NCBI RefSeq assembly: GCF_042653925.1 | Contig: NZ_JBHSFQ010000003.1 | Span: 124,001 to 188,000, forward strand | Length of the DNA stretch: 64,000 nucleotides | Direction: 5' to 3' | Source of the DNA: Nocardiopsis_B mangrovi | Lineage (GTDB): Bacteria > Actinomycetota > Actinomycetes > Streptosporangiales > Streptosporangiaceae | Notes under the pieces: model-generated | Told to the model about the DNA's origin: nothing | Database searches by the model: none | Seen by the model: the letters and a program-made list of their open reading frames with translations, nothing else | Position numbers and translations under genes: made by a program | In this document: in pieces, positions 40,939 through 49,068 of the stretch | Layout: every line of letters starts with the position of its first letter | How positions within the stretch are numbered: the stretch's first letter is position 1

Positions 40939-42152
40939 CCTCCCCGGCCGACTCGCCCCCGCACCGCCCGGTGGCACCCAGGCCCTCGCCGACCGCCGCG
41001 CCACGGATACTGCGCCCCCGAACGGAGCCGGAGCCCCGCACCCGTGTCCCCGCCGGATCATCGCGCCGCCCGGAGGCCACCTCCCGACCCCGTGCCCCGA
41101 ACCCCCGGACCCGGCCACCAGGTCACCCACCTAGGGCACCCGGTCCCCTGGCCGCGCCCCGTCCCGATGGGGACACCGAGACGTCCCGCCACGAAAGGGC
41201 CGTCCACCGCCACAACCGGGCCACCAGGTCCCTCCGGCCGTGACCACGTCCTCGCGCCGCCTCCAGGGTCGGCCTCGCGGGCGCATACGTCTCGGCCGGC
41301 GCAGCGGTTCCCGGACCGAAGGCGCCGCCACGGCGCCCCGCCAGCTCCCCTGCCGTGCGACGCCGGATCCCGGCGCCACGGATGCGAGCGCGGCCGTGCC
41401 CGCATCCGCCAGGGTCCAGAAAGGACGCGATAGCCCGGAATCACCCCGCGATCGATACCGGAGGCGGGCGGTCGATTTGCGAACGCCGGGTTCCCCGACG
41501 GGCAGCGTCCCGAAGGCGACAGGCCATAGCCATGAAACGCCCTGGCGGCTTCCCGCGACCGCGGGCATCGCCGCTCAGGCCCGGCATACGGGTGGAACCC
41601 GTGGGGCGGGCTGGGTCTGCCGTGGTGACGGGCGGATCTCGCGCCGTCCTCGCCGTTGTGATGGCGGGGTGTCGCGGAGGAGGTCCGCGGTGCATCTGGT
41701 CACCAGGTTGTTCGGTGCGGGGGCCTGGGGACATCGCACCGGTGGAATTCTTCGGCTGCGGCGCCGAGATCCGGAGTCGAACCCGCCGTTCTCATGGTTC
41801 GCCCGGCCGACCGGGGCGCGGCGCTCCCGTGGACGGGGCCACGCGGGCGGTCTTCGGCGTTGTGACGCGGATCGACGCAGGTCCGGGGCTCGCGAGGCTC
41901 CTGGTGCTGAAGGTGGCGCCGGCACGGCGAAAGCGCGACTTACGGGCGGGCCGAACGGTCGTGTTCGGGACGGCCCGAGAACCGGGAACCCCGGATCCGC
42001 ACGCATCGCGCGTCGCGGACGCGCCGCCGACCGGCGACGGGACCGCCCCACCGGGACGAGGACGTGTTATCACTTGCGGCGACCGCACGAGCGCGGTGTG
42101 TACGAACGCGGTCGTTCCCTCCCCTGAGCGTCGAACACGGAAGGCGCCGCAT
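40939..42152. other. 1.2-kb region without a supported gene, upstream of the CHAT gene
   Basis: Frames are open on both strands but all are Arg/Pro/Gly-rich with no domain and no convincing ribosome sites. The stretch from ~41,400 to 42,150 has a patchier base composition than neighbouring genes. A plus frame runs in phase into the CHAT gene from 41355, but its composition changes sharply at the ATG at 42153. The region may be a decayed gene or a long regulatory region. TTATCA near 42067 is the only -10-like element I noticed. Confidence 0.5.
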
Positions 42153-45100
42153 ATGACGGTGACCCACGACGTCGTGCATCCTCTGACCCTGATCGCCCGT
42201 GATCCGCGGGCGGCACGGGAGCACGCGGAGCGGTGGCTGGACGAGCGGCCCGGCCCGGCCGCCCGGTCCGCCGCGCTGCGGCTGCTCGGGATGGCGCGGC
42301 GCGAGCTCGGCGACCCCCGGGGCGCGCACCGGCTCCTGCGCCAGGCCGCCGCTGTCGCCTCCCGGGCCGGGCTCGACGAATCGGCGGCGCACGCGCGCGC
42401 CTCCCACCTGGGCCTCCTGGCGCTGCGGGGCGGCGGAGGCATCGCCGGGACGTCGCTGGACCGCATGGCCGCGGCCACTCCGTCGGCCCGGACCCTGGTC
42501 CACCTGCACCGCGGGGTGTCGGCCGCGCAGCGCGGCAGATTCGGCGCGGCCATCGACGATTTCGACACCGCGCTGGAGCACGTCGACCGCCTCGACCCCG
42601 GCACCCGCGAACGGCTGCTTCCGGGCGTGCTGAGCAACCGGGGTCTCGCCCTGATGTACTCCGGGCGGCTCGCGGAGTCCGCCGACGACCTCGAACGCGC
42701 CCTGCACCACACCGAGCAGCGGTCGCTCGACTACCTGCGCGGCGTGACCCTGCAGAACCTGGGGTGCCTGGCGGTGCGGTGTGGCGACATCGCGAGCGCC
42801 GTGGCGCGGTTCACCGACGCCGACCTCCTCGTCCCGCCCAGTCGGCGGGCCGCACTGCGCCTGGACCACGCCGACGCCCTGCTGGCCGCCGGGATGTTCC
42901 GCGATGCCGCCCGGCTGATCACCGACCTGCCCGGCGGCGGCCACACGAGCGATGACGCCACGAGCCGGCTCCTCCGGGCCAAGATCCACCTCACGCGGGG
43001 CGACCGCGACGCCGCGCGGGTCGAGGCGCGGCGGGTGCGATCCGGATTCACGGCGGATTCGCTGTGGTCGCAACTCGCCGGCCTGGTCGAATGGTCGGCC
43101 CGGCACGTCCCCGATCACCGGCGCGGCTTTCCGCGCTCCCACGGTGTCCGGCCGCGTTACCTTGTCCGGGGCGACGGGCCATACCCGGCCGCGGCACCGC
43201 TCACGCCGACACGTCCGGAGCCGGCACCGGCAGTACCCCCTTCCAGCGATCCGTCCGCACCGCACCCGGTCACCCTGCCGTCCGGATCCCCGACCCAGCA
43301 GCCCGTATCGACCACACCCCCGCCCACCGACCCACCAGCACCACACCCCACCACCCCGCCGTCCGCACCTCCCTGCGCCGCCCAGCGGTCGGCGCAGGTT
43401 TCTCCCCCACCGGGCCGAGGCACGAACGCCCCTTCGCGGGCCGCGACGCCGGTGCCATCCACGCGCTTAGGAGCCCCTGCCCCCTCGACCGCACTCGACC
43501 GGGTCCCGGACACCACCGCACCGAAGCCGGCATCGTCCCCGGGCGTCGATGCCTCCCCTCTGGGCCCACTCGCGCCCGGCCCCGACCAGGAGACTCCCGC
43601 ACACGCCACTTCACCGAGTCCGTCCGCACCACTCGGCGCCGACGCATTCCCGTCGGCCGTGTGGCCGATCGCGCCGCGATCAGGTTCCGGCGCGGGTCCG
43701 CGTGTCGTCCCGGGCGCGGCAACGCCTGGCGTGGCCCGCCGTGAGGAGGCCGAGCGCGCCCTCGCAAGGTGCGTTCCCAGCGCTCCGCTGGGGCCGCTGT
43801 CGATGGCGGTGCCCGCCGCCCACCACACCGCCGCGCTGCGGGCCCTTGCCGAGGGCGACCACCGGCGGGCCCGCGACGCTCTGCTGGCCCCCTCCCCCGA
43901 CGCCCCGCCGGAAGCGGGCCTGCGCCACCTCGAACTCCTCGCCCATGCCCGGGCGCACCAGCGCGAGGTCGCCGCGGCCGGAGCTGGGATCGCCCTGCGC
44001 GACGGCGACGCCGCGACCGCCCTGGAATGGGTGGAGCACGGGCGCGCCCTCGCCCCCGTTCCCGGCCCCTGCCGCGATCCCGGATGGGCGCGGCTGCTCG
44101 ACCGCTACCGCGCCGCGCACGCCCGCGCACGCGGCGGTGACGACTCCGACCGCGACGACCTCGCCCGGGTCGGCTCACTCCTGGCGCCTGCCCAATGGCA
44201 CGCCGGGTGCACCGGGCACGCCGCACCGGCGGAGGCACCGGCCCCGGTCGTGCCCGCGCTCGCCGAGCGGCTGGGATCCCGCGTCTTCCTCTGCCATGTC
44301 GACGTCCCCGGCACGCACGTGGCCGTCACCGTTGTCGACGGCCGGGCACGCGTCCACCCCCTGCCCGCCGCGGCTCCGGCCGAGGACGCGGTGGCCAAGC
44401 TGCTGTACGCGGCGCGCACGGACATCCTCGCCCCCGGTCCCACGGCCGGCCGCGCCACGGCGGGCGCCGCGGCGCGGGTCGACCGGCTCCTGCTGGACCC
44501 TGTGCGGGCGGCGGTGGGTCGTGACCGTCCCCTGGTGGTGGCCCCCTCCTCCTTCACCCAGGGGCTCCCCTGGGGCCTGTTGCCGTCGCTGCGCGGCCGG
44601 GCCGTGAGTGTCGTGCCCTCGGCGCGGGTCTGGCTCGCCCGCGAGCATCGGCGGGCCGAGCGTGCCGCGGCGGCGGTGCCCCAACGCACCCTGCTGACCG
44701 CGGGCGGCGGCCTGGACGGCGCGCCGGCCGAGGTCCGGGCGCTGGGCGGCCTCTGGCCGGACGCGACCGTCCTCACCGGCGACGACGCCCGGGTCTCCAC
44801 CGTCCTCGACGCGTTGGGCGGCGCCGATCTCGCGCACATCGCGGCGCACGGTTCGACCCGTCCCGACGCCCCGATGCTGTCGGGGGTGGAGCTGGCCGAC
44901 GGCCCCCTGCTCGCCTACGACCTGGAACGGCTGCCCCGGCTGCCCGAGCTCACCGTGCTGTCCTCCTGCTGGGTCGGCGGATCCGCCCCTGCCGCCTCGG
45001 GCATCCCCCTCGGACTCGGCTCCACCCTGCTGGCGCTCGGAGGCACGACCGTCGTGGCCGGCGTCCTGCCGATCCGCGACCGCGACACCGGCCCCGCGAT

Positions 45101-45200
45101 GGCCGCCTTCCACACCGCCGTCGCCTCGGGAGACCAGCCCGCGCAAGCGGTCGCCGACCATCTCGGCGATGCCGGATTCGTCTGCTTCGGGGCAGGCTGA
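42153..45200 (+). CDS. TPR-CHAT protein, putative caspase-like protease
   Basis: The 1015-residue protein has N-terminal TPR-like helical repeats (residues ~1-310), e.g. ARSAALRLLGMARRELGDPRGAHRLLRQAAAVA and GRLAESADDLERALHHTEQRSLDYLRGVTLQNLGCLAVRCGDIASAVARF. A Pro/Ser/Thr/Ala-rich linker follows (about 345-528), then further helical repeats, and a C-terminal CHAT domain (about 690-1015). The catalytic dyad of CHAT peptidases is present: H899 in LAHIAAHGS and C939 in LTVLSSCWVG. GLPWGLLPSLRGR and GVLPIRDRD are other CHAT hallmarks. No signal or membrane segment is present. The ATG at 42153 has GGAAGG upstream. It follows the sigma/partner pair on the same strand; a regulated protease acting on that pair is a reasonable inference. 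Confidence 0.88.
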   Translation: MTVTHDVVHPLTLIARDPRAAREHAERWLDERPGPAARSAALRLLGMARRELGDPRGAHRLLRQAAAVASRAGLDESAAHARASHLGLLALRGGGGIAGTSLDRMAAATPSARTLVHLHRGVSAAQRGRFGAAIDDFDTALEHVDRLDPGTRERLLPGVLSNRGLALMYSGRLAESADDLERALHHTEQRSLDYLRGVTLQNLGCLAVRCGDIASAVARFTDADLLVPPSRRAALRLDHADALLAAGMFRDAARLITDLPGGGHTSDDATSRLLRAKIHLTRGDRDAARVEARRVRSGFTADSLWSQLAGLVEWSARHVPDHRRGFPRSHGVRPRYLVRGDGPYPAAAPLTPTRPEPAPAVPPSSDPSAPHPVTLPSGSPTQQPVSTTPPPTDPPAPHPTTPPSAPPCAAQRSAQVSPPPGRGTNAPSRAATPVPSTRLGAPAPSTALDRVPDTTAPKPASSPGVDASPLGPLAPGPDQETPAHATSPSPSAPLGADAFPSAVWPIAPRSGSGAGPRVVPGAATPGVARREEAERALARCVPSAPLGPLSMAVPAAHHTAALRALAEGDHRRARDALLAPSPDAPPEAGLRHLELLAHARAHQREVAAAGAGIALRDGDAATALEWVEHGRALAPVPGPCRDPGWARLLDRYRAAHARARGGDDSDRDDLARVGSLLAPAQWHAGCTGHAAPAEAPAPVVPALAERLGSRVFLCHVDVPGTHVAVTVVDGRARVHPLPAAAPAEDAVAKLLYAARTDILAPGPTAGRATAGAAARVDRLLLDPVRAAVGRDRPLVVAPSSFTQGLPWGLLPSLRGRAVSVVPSARVWLAREHRRAERAAAAVPQRTLLTAGGGLDGAPAEVRALGGLWPDATVLTGDDARVSTVLDALGGADLAHIAAHGSTRPDAPMLSGVELADGPLLAYDLERLPRLPELTVLSSCWVGGSAPAASGIPLGLGSTLLALGGTTVVAGVLPIRDRDTGPAMAAFHTAVASGDQPAQAVADHLGDAGFVCFGAG

Positions 45201-45673
45201 CCCGTGTTCACCGCGTGTCCCGCCGACCCGCGGATGCTCCGCCGGTCCGCGGTGCCCTGCCGCCCCGTCCGGTCATGGAACCCTCCCGGCGACGGGGCGG
45301 GCCCGTCGTCCCCGCCCGCGCGCTCCGGAGCACCGGCGCCCACGGCCGTTCGGACCGCGCGCCGCGCGACCGATACCGGTCGACCGGCGCGCTGTTTGGC
45401 GCGTGCCCAGGAGACGAGCAGGAACGCGCGAACACCCTGCCCCACCCGGCTGCCCGAGCAAGCCACCCGCGCCGTCGCCTGGCCCGGGACCGCCTGGCAA
45501 TGTCGCGGGCCCCAAGCCGTACCACGGATACTGACCCCTTCCCGCGCCTCCCAGCGGCGCGCCCGCGCCGCTCTCATGGCTCTGACCGGGTGGTGTGCAG
45601 CCCGCTCGACGCCCGGGCCGGCCGGCCGAAAACCGCTCGCTCCGTGCGGGGGAACGGCGGATAATCCGGATGC
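45201..45673. other. 473-bp non-coding stretch
   Basis: All frames here are Arg/Pro/Ala-rich and overlap each other; none has a domain or a good start. I see no clear terminator for the CHAT gene. Confidence 0.45.
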
Positions 45674-46324
45674 ATGAGGCACTGGCCCCTCTACGACCTT
45701 GTGATCCGCACGCCGCGGCTGGAGCTGCGGCTGCCCACCCCGGACGAACTCGACGCTCTCGGCGACCTCGCGATCGAGGGCGTGCACGACCCCCGCGAAA
45801 TGCCCTTCCTCGTTGCCTGGACCGATGCCCCGCCCGAGGAGCGGGCGCGGGGCGTGTGCCAGCACCACTGGCGCACGTTGGGGGCGATCACCCCCGATGA
45901 CTGGACACTGCCGCTCGCCGTGTTCACCGAGTCCGGCGCCGCCGGGTTCCAGGACATCGGCGCCCGCGACTTCGCGGCGACCCGGCAGGTCGGCACGGGT
46001 TCTTGGCTGGGCCTGCGCTACCAGGGCCAGGGGATCGGAACGGAGATGCGCGCCGCGGTGCTCCACCTGGCGTTCGCCGCATTGGGCGCCGAAGTCGCGG
46101 TCAGCTCGGTCCTCGCGGGCAATACGCGTTCGCTGGGGGTGTCCCGCAAACTCGGCTACCGCGACAACGGCATGACCCGGCTGAAGGTGCGCGGACGCGG
46201 AGTCGACGATCTGCGACTGCGGCTGGACCGGGCCGACTGGCGGAGCAGCCTGGTCGACGGGATCGAGGTGCGGGGCGTGGAACGGTGCCTCCCGCTGCTG
46301 GGCGCCGGGGTCCCGCCGGCCTGA
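45674..46324 (+). CDS. GNAT-family N-acetyltransferase
   Basis: The 216-residue protein is a RimJ/RimL-like GNAT: LVIRTPRLELRLPTPDELDALGDLA at the start, TGSWLGLRYQGQGIGTEMRAAVLHLAF (motif A with Q-x-x-G-x-G/T pyrophosphate loop), and SSVLAGNTRSLGVSRKLGYRDNGMTRLKVRG (motif B). It acetylates an amine of a protein N terminus or small molecule; the acceptor is unknown. The ATG at 45674 lies shortly after a purine-rich stretch (GGGGGAACGGCGGATAATCC). Confidence 0.9.
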   Translation: MRHWPLYDLVIRTPRLELRLPTPDELDALGDLAIEGVHDPREMPFLVAWTDAPPEERARGVCQHHWRTLGAITPDDWTLPLAVFTESGAAGFQDIGARDFAATRQVGTGSWLGLRYQGQGIGTEMRAAVLHLAFAALGAEVAVSSVLAGNTRSLGVSRKLGYRDNGMTRLKVRGRGVDDLRLRLDRADWRSSLVDGIEVRGVERCLPLLGAGVPPA

Positions 46325-46399
46325 GTGTCCTCCGTGGTCCCGCCGCGGTACGGCGGGGCGCGGTGAATAGAGTGCGCGGGCGCGGTTAGCAGGCGCGGC

Positions 46400-46744
46400 A
46401 TGAGTGAGACACCCGACCATCCCGCGGATCCCATCAACGCCGACGCCTTCGACTGGGAGGACGACGGTCTGCCCGCGCAGGAGGACACCACCGAGGACGA
46501 GGTGCTGCCCGCCGACCATCCCATCGCCATGAGCGAGTACGGGACCACCGGCACCGAGCGGGAGTCGGGGGAGCCGCTCGACGAGGCACTGGCCCGCGAA
46601 CTCCCCGATGTGCAGGACTCCGACATCGACCGGGGGCCGGAGAACGAGGCCATCACCTACCCCGAGGACTTCCCTGAGGACCCGTTGGGCCACAGCGCCG
46701 AGGAGCAGGCCATGCACCAGGAGGAGGAGCCCGGCCTGCCCTGA
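46400..46744 (+). CDS. DUF5709 family acidic protein
   Basis: The 114-residue, strongly acidic protein contains the family's hallmark GTERESGEPLDEALARELPD and PEDFPEDPLGHSAEEQAMHQEEEPG. It is predicted to be mostly disordered and cytoplasmic. DUF5709 proteins are common in actinomycetes and have no known function. It is monocistronic with two strong hairpins after it. Confidence 0.85.
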   Translation: MSETPDHPADPINADAFDWEDDGLPAQEDTTEDEVLPADHPIAMSEYGTTGTERESGEPLDEALARELPDVQDSDIDRGPENEAITYPEDFPEDPLGHSAEEQAMHQEEEPGLP

Positions 46745-46756
46745 CGGAGACGTCCG

Positions 46757-46784
46757 AGGCCGGGGCGCGGCAGCGCCCCGGCCT
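46757..46784 (+). terminator. terminator hairpin 1 after DUF5709
   Basis: AGGCCGGGGCGC (46757-46768) and GCGCCCCGGCCT (46773-46784) form a perfect 12-bp stem with a GGCA loop, 13 bp after the stop. Confidence 0.75.
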
Positions 46785-46790
46785 GATGCG

Positions 46791-46818
46791 CGATGGCGGG
46801 GGCCGGCCCCCGCCATCG
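46791..46818. terminator. terminator hairpin 2 (28-nt palindrome)
   Basis: CGATGGCGGGGGCC (46791-46804) and GGCCCCCGCCATCG (46805-46818) are perfect adjoining arms. Coming directly after hairpin 1, it can also terminate the convergent metallohydrolase operon. The rest of 46819-47014 shows direct GATCGGCCG repeats and no gene. Confidence 0.65.
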
Positions 46819-47014
46819 GATCGGCCGGTATCCGGCTCCGGCCATCCCGATCGGCCGCCGTCGCGGGCGGACGCCCCCGCCCCGACCCTGCCTGCGGTCC
46901 AGGCGGCCGTCCCGGCCGGGACCGCTCGGCGCCCCCGCCGTATGGGGACCCCGCCGTTCGGGGACCCGGTGCCGCGACCGCCGGCCGACAGCGGTGGGCA
47001 CCGGCCGACCGGTG

Positions 47015-47677
47015 TCACCAGCCGCGTTCGCGCCATTCGCCCAGGTGCGGCCGCTCCGCCCCCAGGGTGGTGTCCTTGCCGTGGCCCGGGTACACCCACG
47101 TGTCGTCACCGAGTTCCGCGAAGACCCGCTCCTCGACGTCGCCCAGGAGCGAGCCGAAGTCCTCAGGCGAGGTCGTGCGGCCGACCCCGCCCGGGAAGAG
47201 GCTGTCGCCGGTGAACAGGTGCGTGCGCCCGCCGGGCTCGTCATAGCGCAGGGCGATCGACCCCGGCGTGTGCCCGCGCAGGTGGATGACGCGCAGCTCG
47301 GACTCCCCCACCGGGATGCGCGCGCCGTGCTCCACCGGCTCGTCGACCGACACCGGGAGTTCCCCGCCGTCGTCGGGGTGCGCCACGGTGCTCGCGCCCG
47401 TGGCACCCACCACCTCGGCCAGCGCCTGCCAGTGGTCACCGTGGCGGTGCGTGGTCACGACGCGCGCGAGCCCGTTGTCGCCGATGAGGTCGAAGATGCG
47501 GTCCGCCTCGTTGGCCGCGTCGATGAGCACGGCCTCGCCGCTGCGCCGGCAGCGCAGCAGGTAGGCGTTGTTGTCCATCGGGCCCACCGCCAGCTTGCTG
47601 ATGGTGAGCCCGGCCAGTTCGCGTGTGTCCGCGGGGCCGCCGACCCGCGTGTCTCCGGTGTAGGTCACGCCCCCCAT
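47015..47677 (-). CDS. MBL-fold metallohydrolase (glyoxalase II-like)
   Basis: The 220-residue protein has the metallo-beta-lactamase signature TTHRHGDH (H77-x-H-x-D-H82), HLRGHTPGSIALRY, LFTGDSLFPGGVGRT and WVYPGHGKDTTLGAERPHL. It binds two metals and probably hydrolyses a thioester or related small molecule. It overlaps the upstream enoyl-CoA hydratase stop by one base (TAATG), so they are translated together; a role in handling a CoA or glutathione/mycothiol thioester is possible but not shown. Confidence 0.9.
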   Translation of the reverse strand: MGGVTYTGDTRVGGPADTRELAGLTISKLAVGPMDNNAYLLRCRRSGEAVLIDAANEADRIFDLIGDNGLARVVTTHRHGDHWQALAEVVGATGASTVAHPDDGGELPVSVDEPVEHGARIPVGESELRVIHLRGHTPGSIALRYDEPGGRTHLFTGDSLFPGGVGRTTSPEDFGSLLGDVEERVFAELGDDTWVYPGHGKDTTLGAERPHLGEWRERGW

Positions 47678-48477
47678 TACAGCACCCACGCGGGGGAGCG
47701 CTTCTCGAAGAACGCCGCGCGCCCTTCGGCCGCGTCCGCGCCGGCGAAGAAGTCGCGCGACAGCTCCGCCATCCGCTCCAGGGCGGCCGCGCGGCCCGAC
47801 GCCGGCATCGACGAGGCCGCGCCGACCACGGACTTGGTGCGCACCAGCGCCGCGGGCGCCGCGGCCCGGAGCCCGTCGAGGACCCCCTCGACGACGGCGT
47901 CGATCCGGTCGGCCGGCTCCGCCGAGGTGATCAGCCCGGAGGCGGCCGCGGCGGTGGCGTCGAAGGTCTCGCCGGTGAGGAAGTAGCGGGTGAGCTGCCG
48001 GTCGTGCATCCGGGCGCCGACGGGCACCGAGATGATCGCCGGGACGACCCCGATCCGCACCTCGGTGAAGGCGAACGTCGTGGTGTCGGGGGCGATGGCG
48101 ATGTCGGCCGCCGCGACCAGGCCGATCCCGCCCGCCCGTACGCCCCCGTTGACCTTGACGACGACCGGCTTCGGCGCGTCCATGATCGCGCCGAACAGCT
48201 CGGCCATGCCGGGGGCCGAGAGGTCGGGGTGGCGCCCCTCTCGCTCCGCCGCCAGCTCCTTGAGGTCGGCCCCGGCGCAGAACGCCGGTCCGGCCCCGGT
48301 GAGCAGCACCGCGCGGACGGTGTCGTCGTCCATCGCCGCGGACAGCGCGCCGGCCAGGTCGGTGCGCAGCCGCGCCGAGAGCGCGTTGCGGTTGGCCGGG
48401 GAGTCCAGGGTCAGGGTCGCGATGCCCCGTTCGGTCTCCCGGCGCACCAGCGCCCCTGTCCCTGTGGTGTCCGCCAT
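47677..48477 (-). CDS. enoyl-CoA hydratase/isomerase family protein
   Basis: The 266-residue crotonase-fold protein has IATLTLDSPANRNALSARLRTDL, VLLTGAGPAFCAGADLKEL (first oxyanion-hole NH), PKPVVVKVNGGVRAGGIGLVAAADIAIA (second) and FAFTEVRIGVVPAIIS with a catalytic Glu. The C-terminal end (AALERMAELSRDFFAGADAAEGRAAFFEKRSPAW) is typical. It hydrates or isomerises an acyl-CoA; the pathway is unknown. The ATG at 48477, preceded by GGAAGGGG, is preferred to an upstream start. It is coupled to the MBL hydrolase. Confidence 0.9.
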   Translation of the reverse strand: MADTTGTGALVRRETERGIATLTLDSPANRNALSARLRTDLAGALSAAMDDDTVRAVLLTGAGPAFCAGADLKELAAEREGRHPDLSAPGMAELFGAIMDAPKPVVVKVNGGVRAGGIGLVAAADIAIAPDTTTFAFTEVRIGVVPAIISVPVGARMHDRQLTRYFLTGETFDATAAAASGLITSAEPADRIDAVVEGVLDGLRAAAPAALVRTKSVVGAASSMPASGRAAALERMAELSRDFFAGADAAEGRAAFFEKRSPAWVL

Positions 48478-48562
48478 CGTCGGCCGCCCCTTCCGTGGTC
48501 GGTGTCGCACTCGGCACCGATCCTGCCGCAGCGGACTCCGAGGCGGAAGCTCCGGCCGGTGT

Positions 48563-49027
48563 TCAGGCGCGTTGCCCGCGCAGGAACTCCAGGGCGCCGT
48601 CGGCGTGCGCCTCCATGCGGACCTCGCTCTTGACCATGTGGAGCACCCGCCGGTCGGTGCCGATCACGAAGGTCCGGCGGCGGGTGGGGGCCATGGCCGA
48701 CAGCAGCCCGCCGCGCCGCACACCGAACTCCCGGGCGACGCGGCCGTCGGGGTCGGACAGCAGCGGGTAGTCGAAGCCGTTCTCGTCGGCGAAGGCCGCC
48801 TGGCGCTCGACGGAGTCGCCGCTGATGCCGACGCGCTGGGCGCCGAGTTCGGCGAACTCCGCGGCGAGGTCGCGGAAGTGGCAGCTCTCCGCGGTACAGC
48901 CGGAGGTCATCGCCGCCGGGTAGAAGAACAGCACCACGGGGCCTGCGGAGAGGAGCTCGCCGAGGCGGCGGGGGGCACCGTCCTGGTCGGGGAGTTCGAA
49001 GTCGGATACCTGCTCACCGATGTCCAC
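48563..49027 (-). CDS. bcp: peroxiredoxin (BCP/PrxQ type)
   Basis: The 154-residue protein has the thioredoxin-like fold with VVLFFYPAAMTSGCTAESCHFRDL: peroxidatic C44 and C49 in the C-x4-C arrangement of BCP/PrxQ atypical 2-Cys peroxiredoxins. It reduces hydroperoxides in the cytoplasm with thioredoxin. It departs from the usual KDNTPGCT motif (AAMTSGCT). The start is GTG at 49027. It is not overlapped with its neighbours. Confidence 0.92.
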   Translation of the reverse strand: MDIGEQVSDFELPDQDGAPRRLGELLSAGPVVLFFYPAAMTSGCTAESCHFRDLAAEFAELGAQRVGISGDSVERQAAFADENGFDYPLLSDPDGRVAREFGVRRGGLLSAMAPTRRRTFVIGTDRRVLHMVKSEVRMEAHADGALEFLRGQRA

Positions 49028-49068
49028 ACACCCAGCCTATCCCGCGCCCCCGCATCCGGAACGCGCGT

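Noticed and set aside
41757..41870. tRNA-like T-arm (GGTTCGACTC) on the minus strand with a CGCCGA/TCGGCG-type pairing
   Set aside because: The T-stem has mismatches, the acceptor arms are over 100 nt apart, and no anticodon arm can be folded. It is a chance resemblance.
41355..42152. N-terminal extension of the CHAT protein by about 266 residues
   Set aside because: The frame is open, but the sequence is Arg/Gly-rich without repeats or domains, and a good ribosome site precedes the ATG at 42153.
41001..45533. 12-bp repeat CCACGGATACTG flanking the CHAT region (41001 and 45522) as possible mobile-element ends
   Set aside because: There is no inverted terminal structure, transposase or target duplication; the match is short enough to be chance.
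45204..45677. Three overlapping plus-strand frames after the CHAT gene
   Set aside because: All are Arg/Pro/Ala-rich shadows of a GC-rich non-coding stretch with no domain or start signal.
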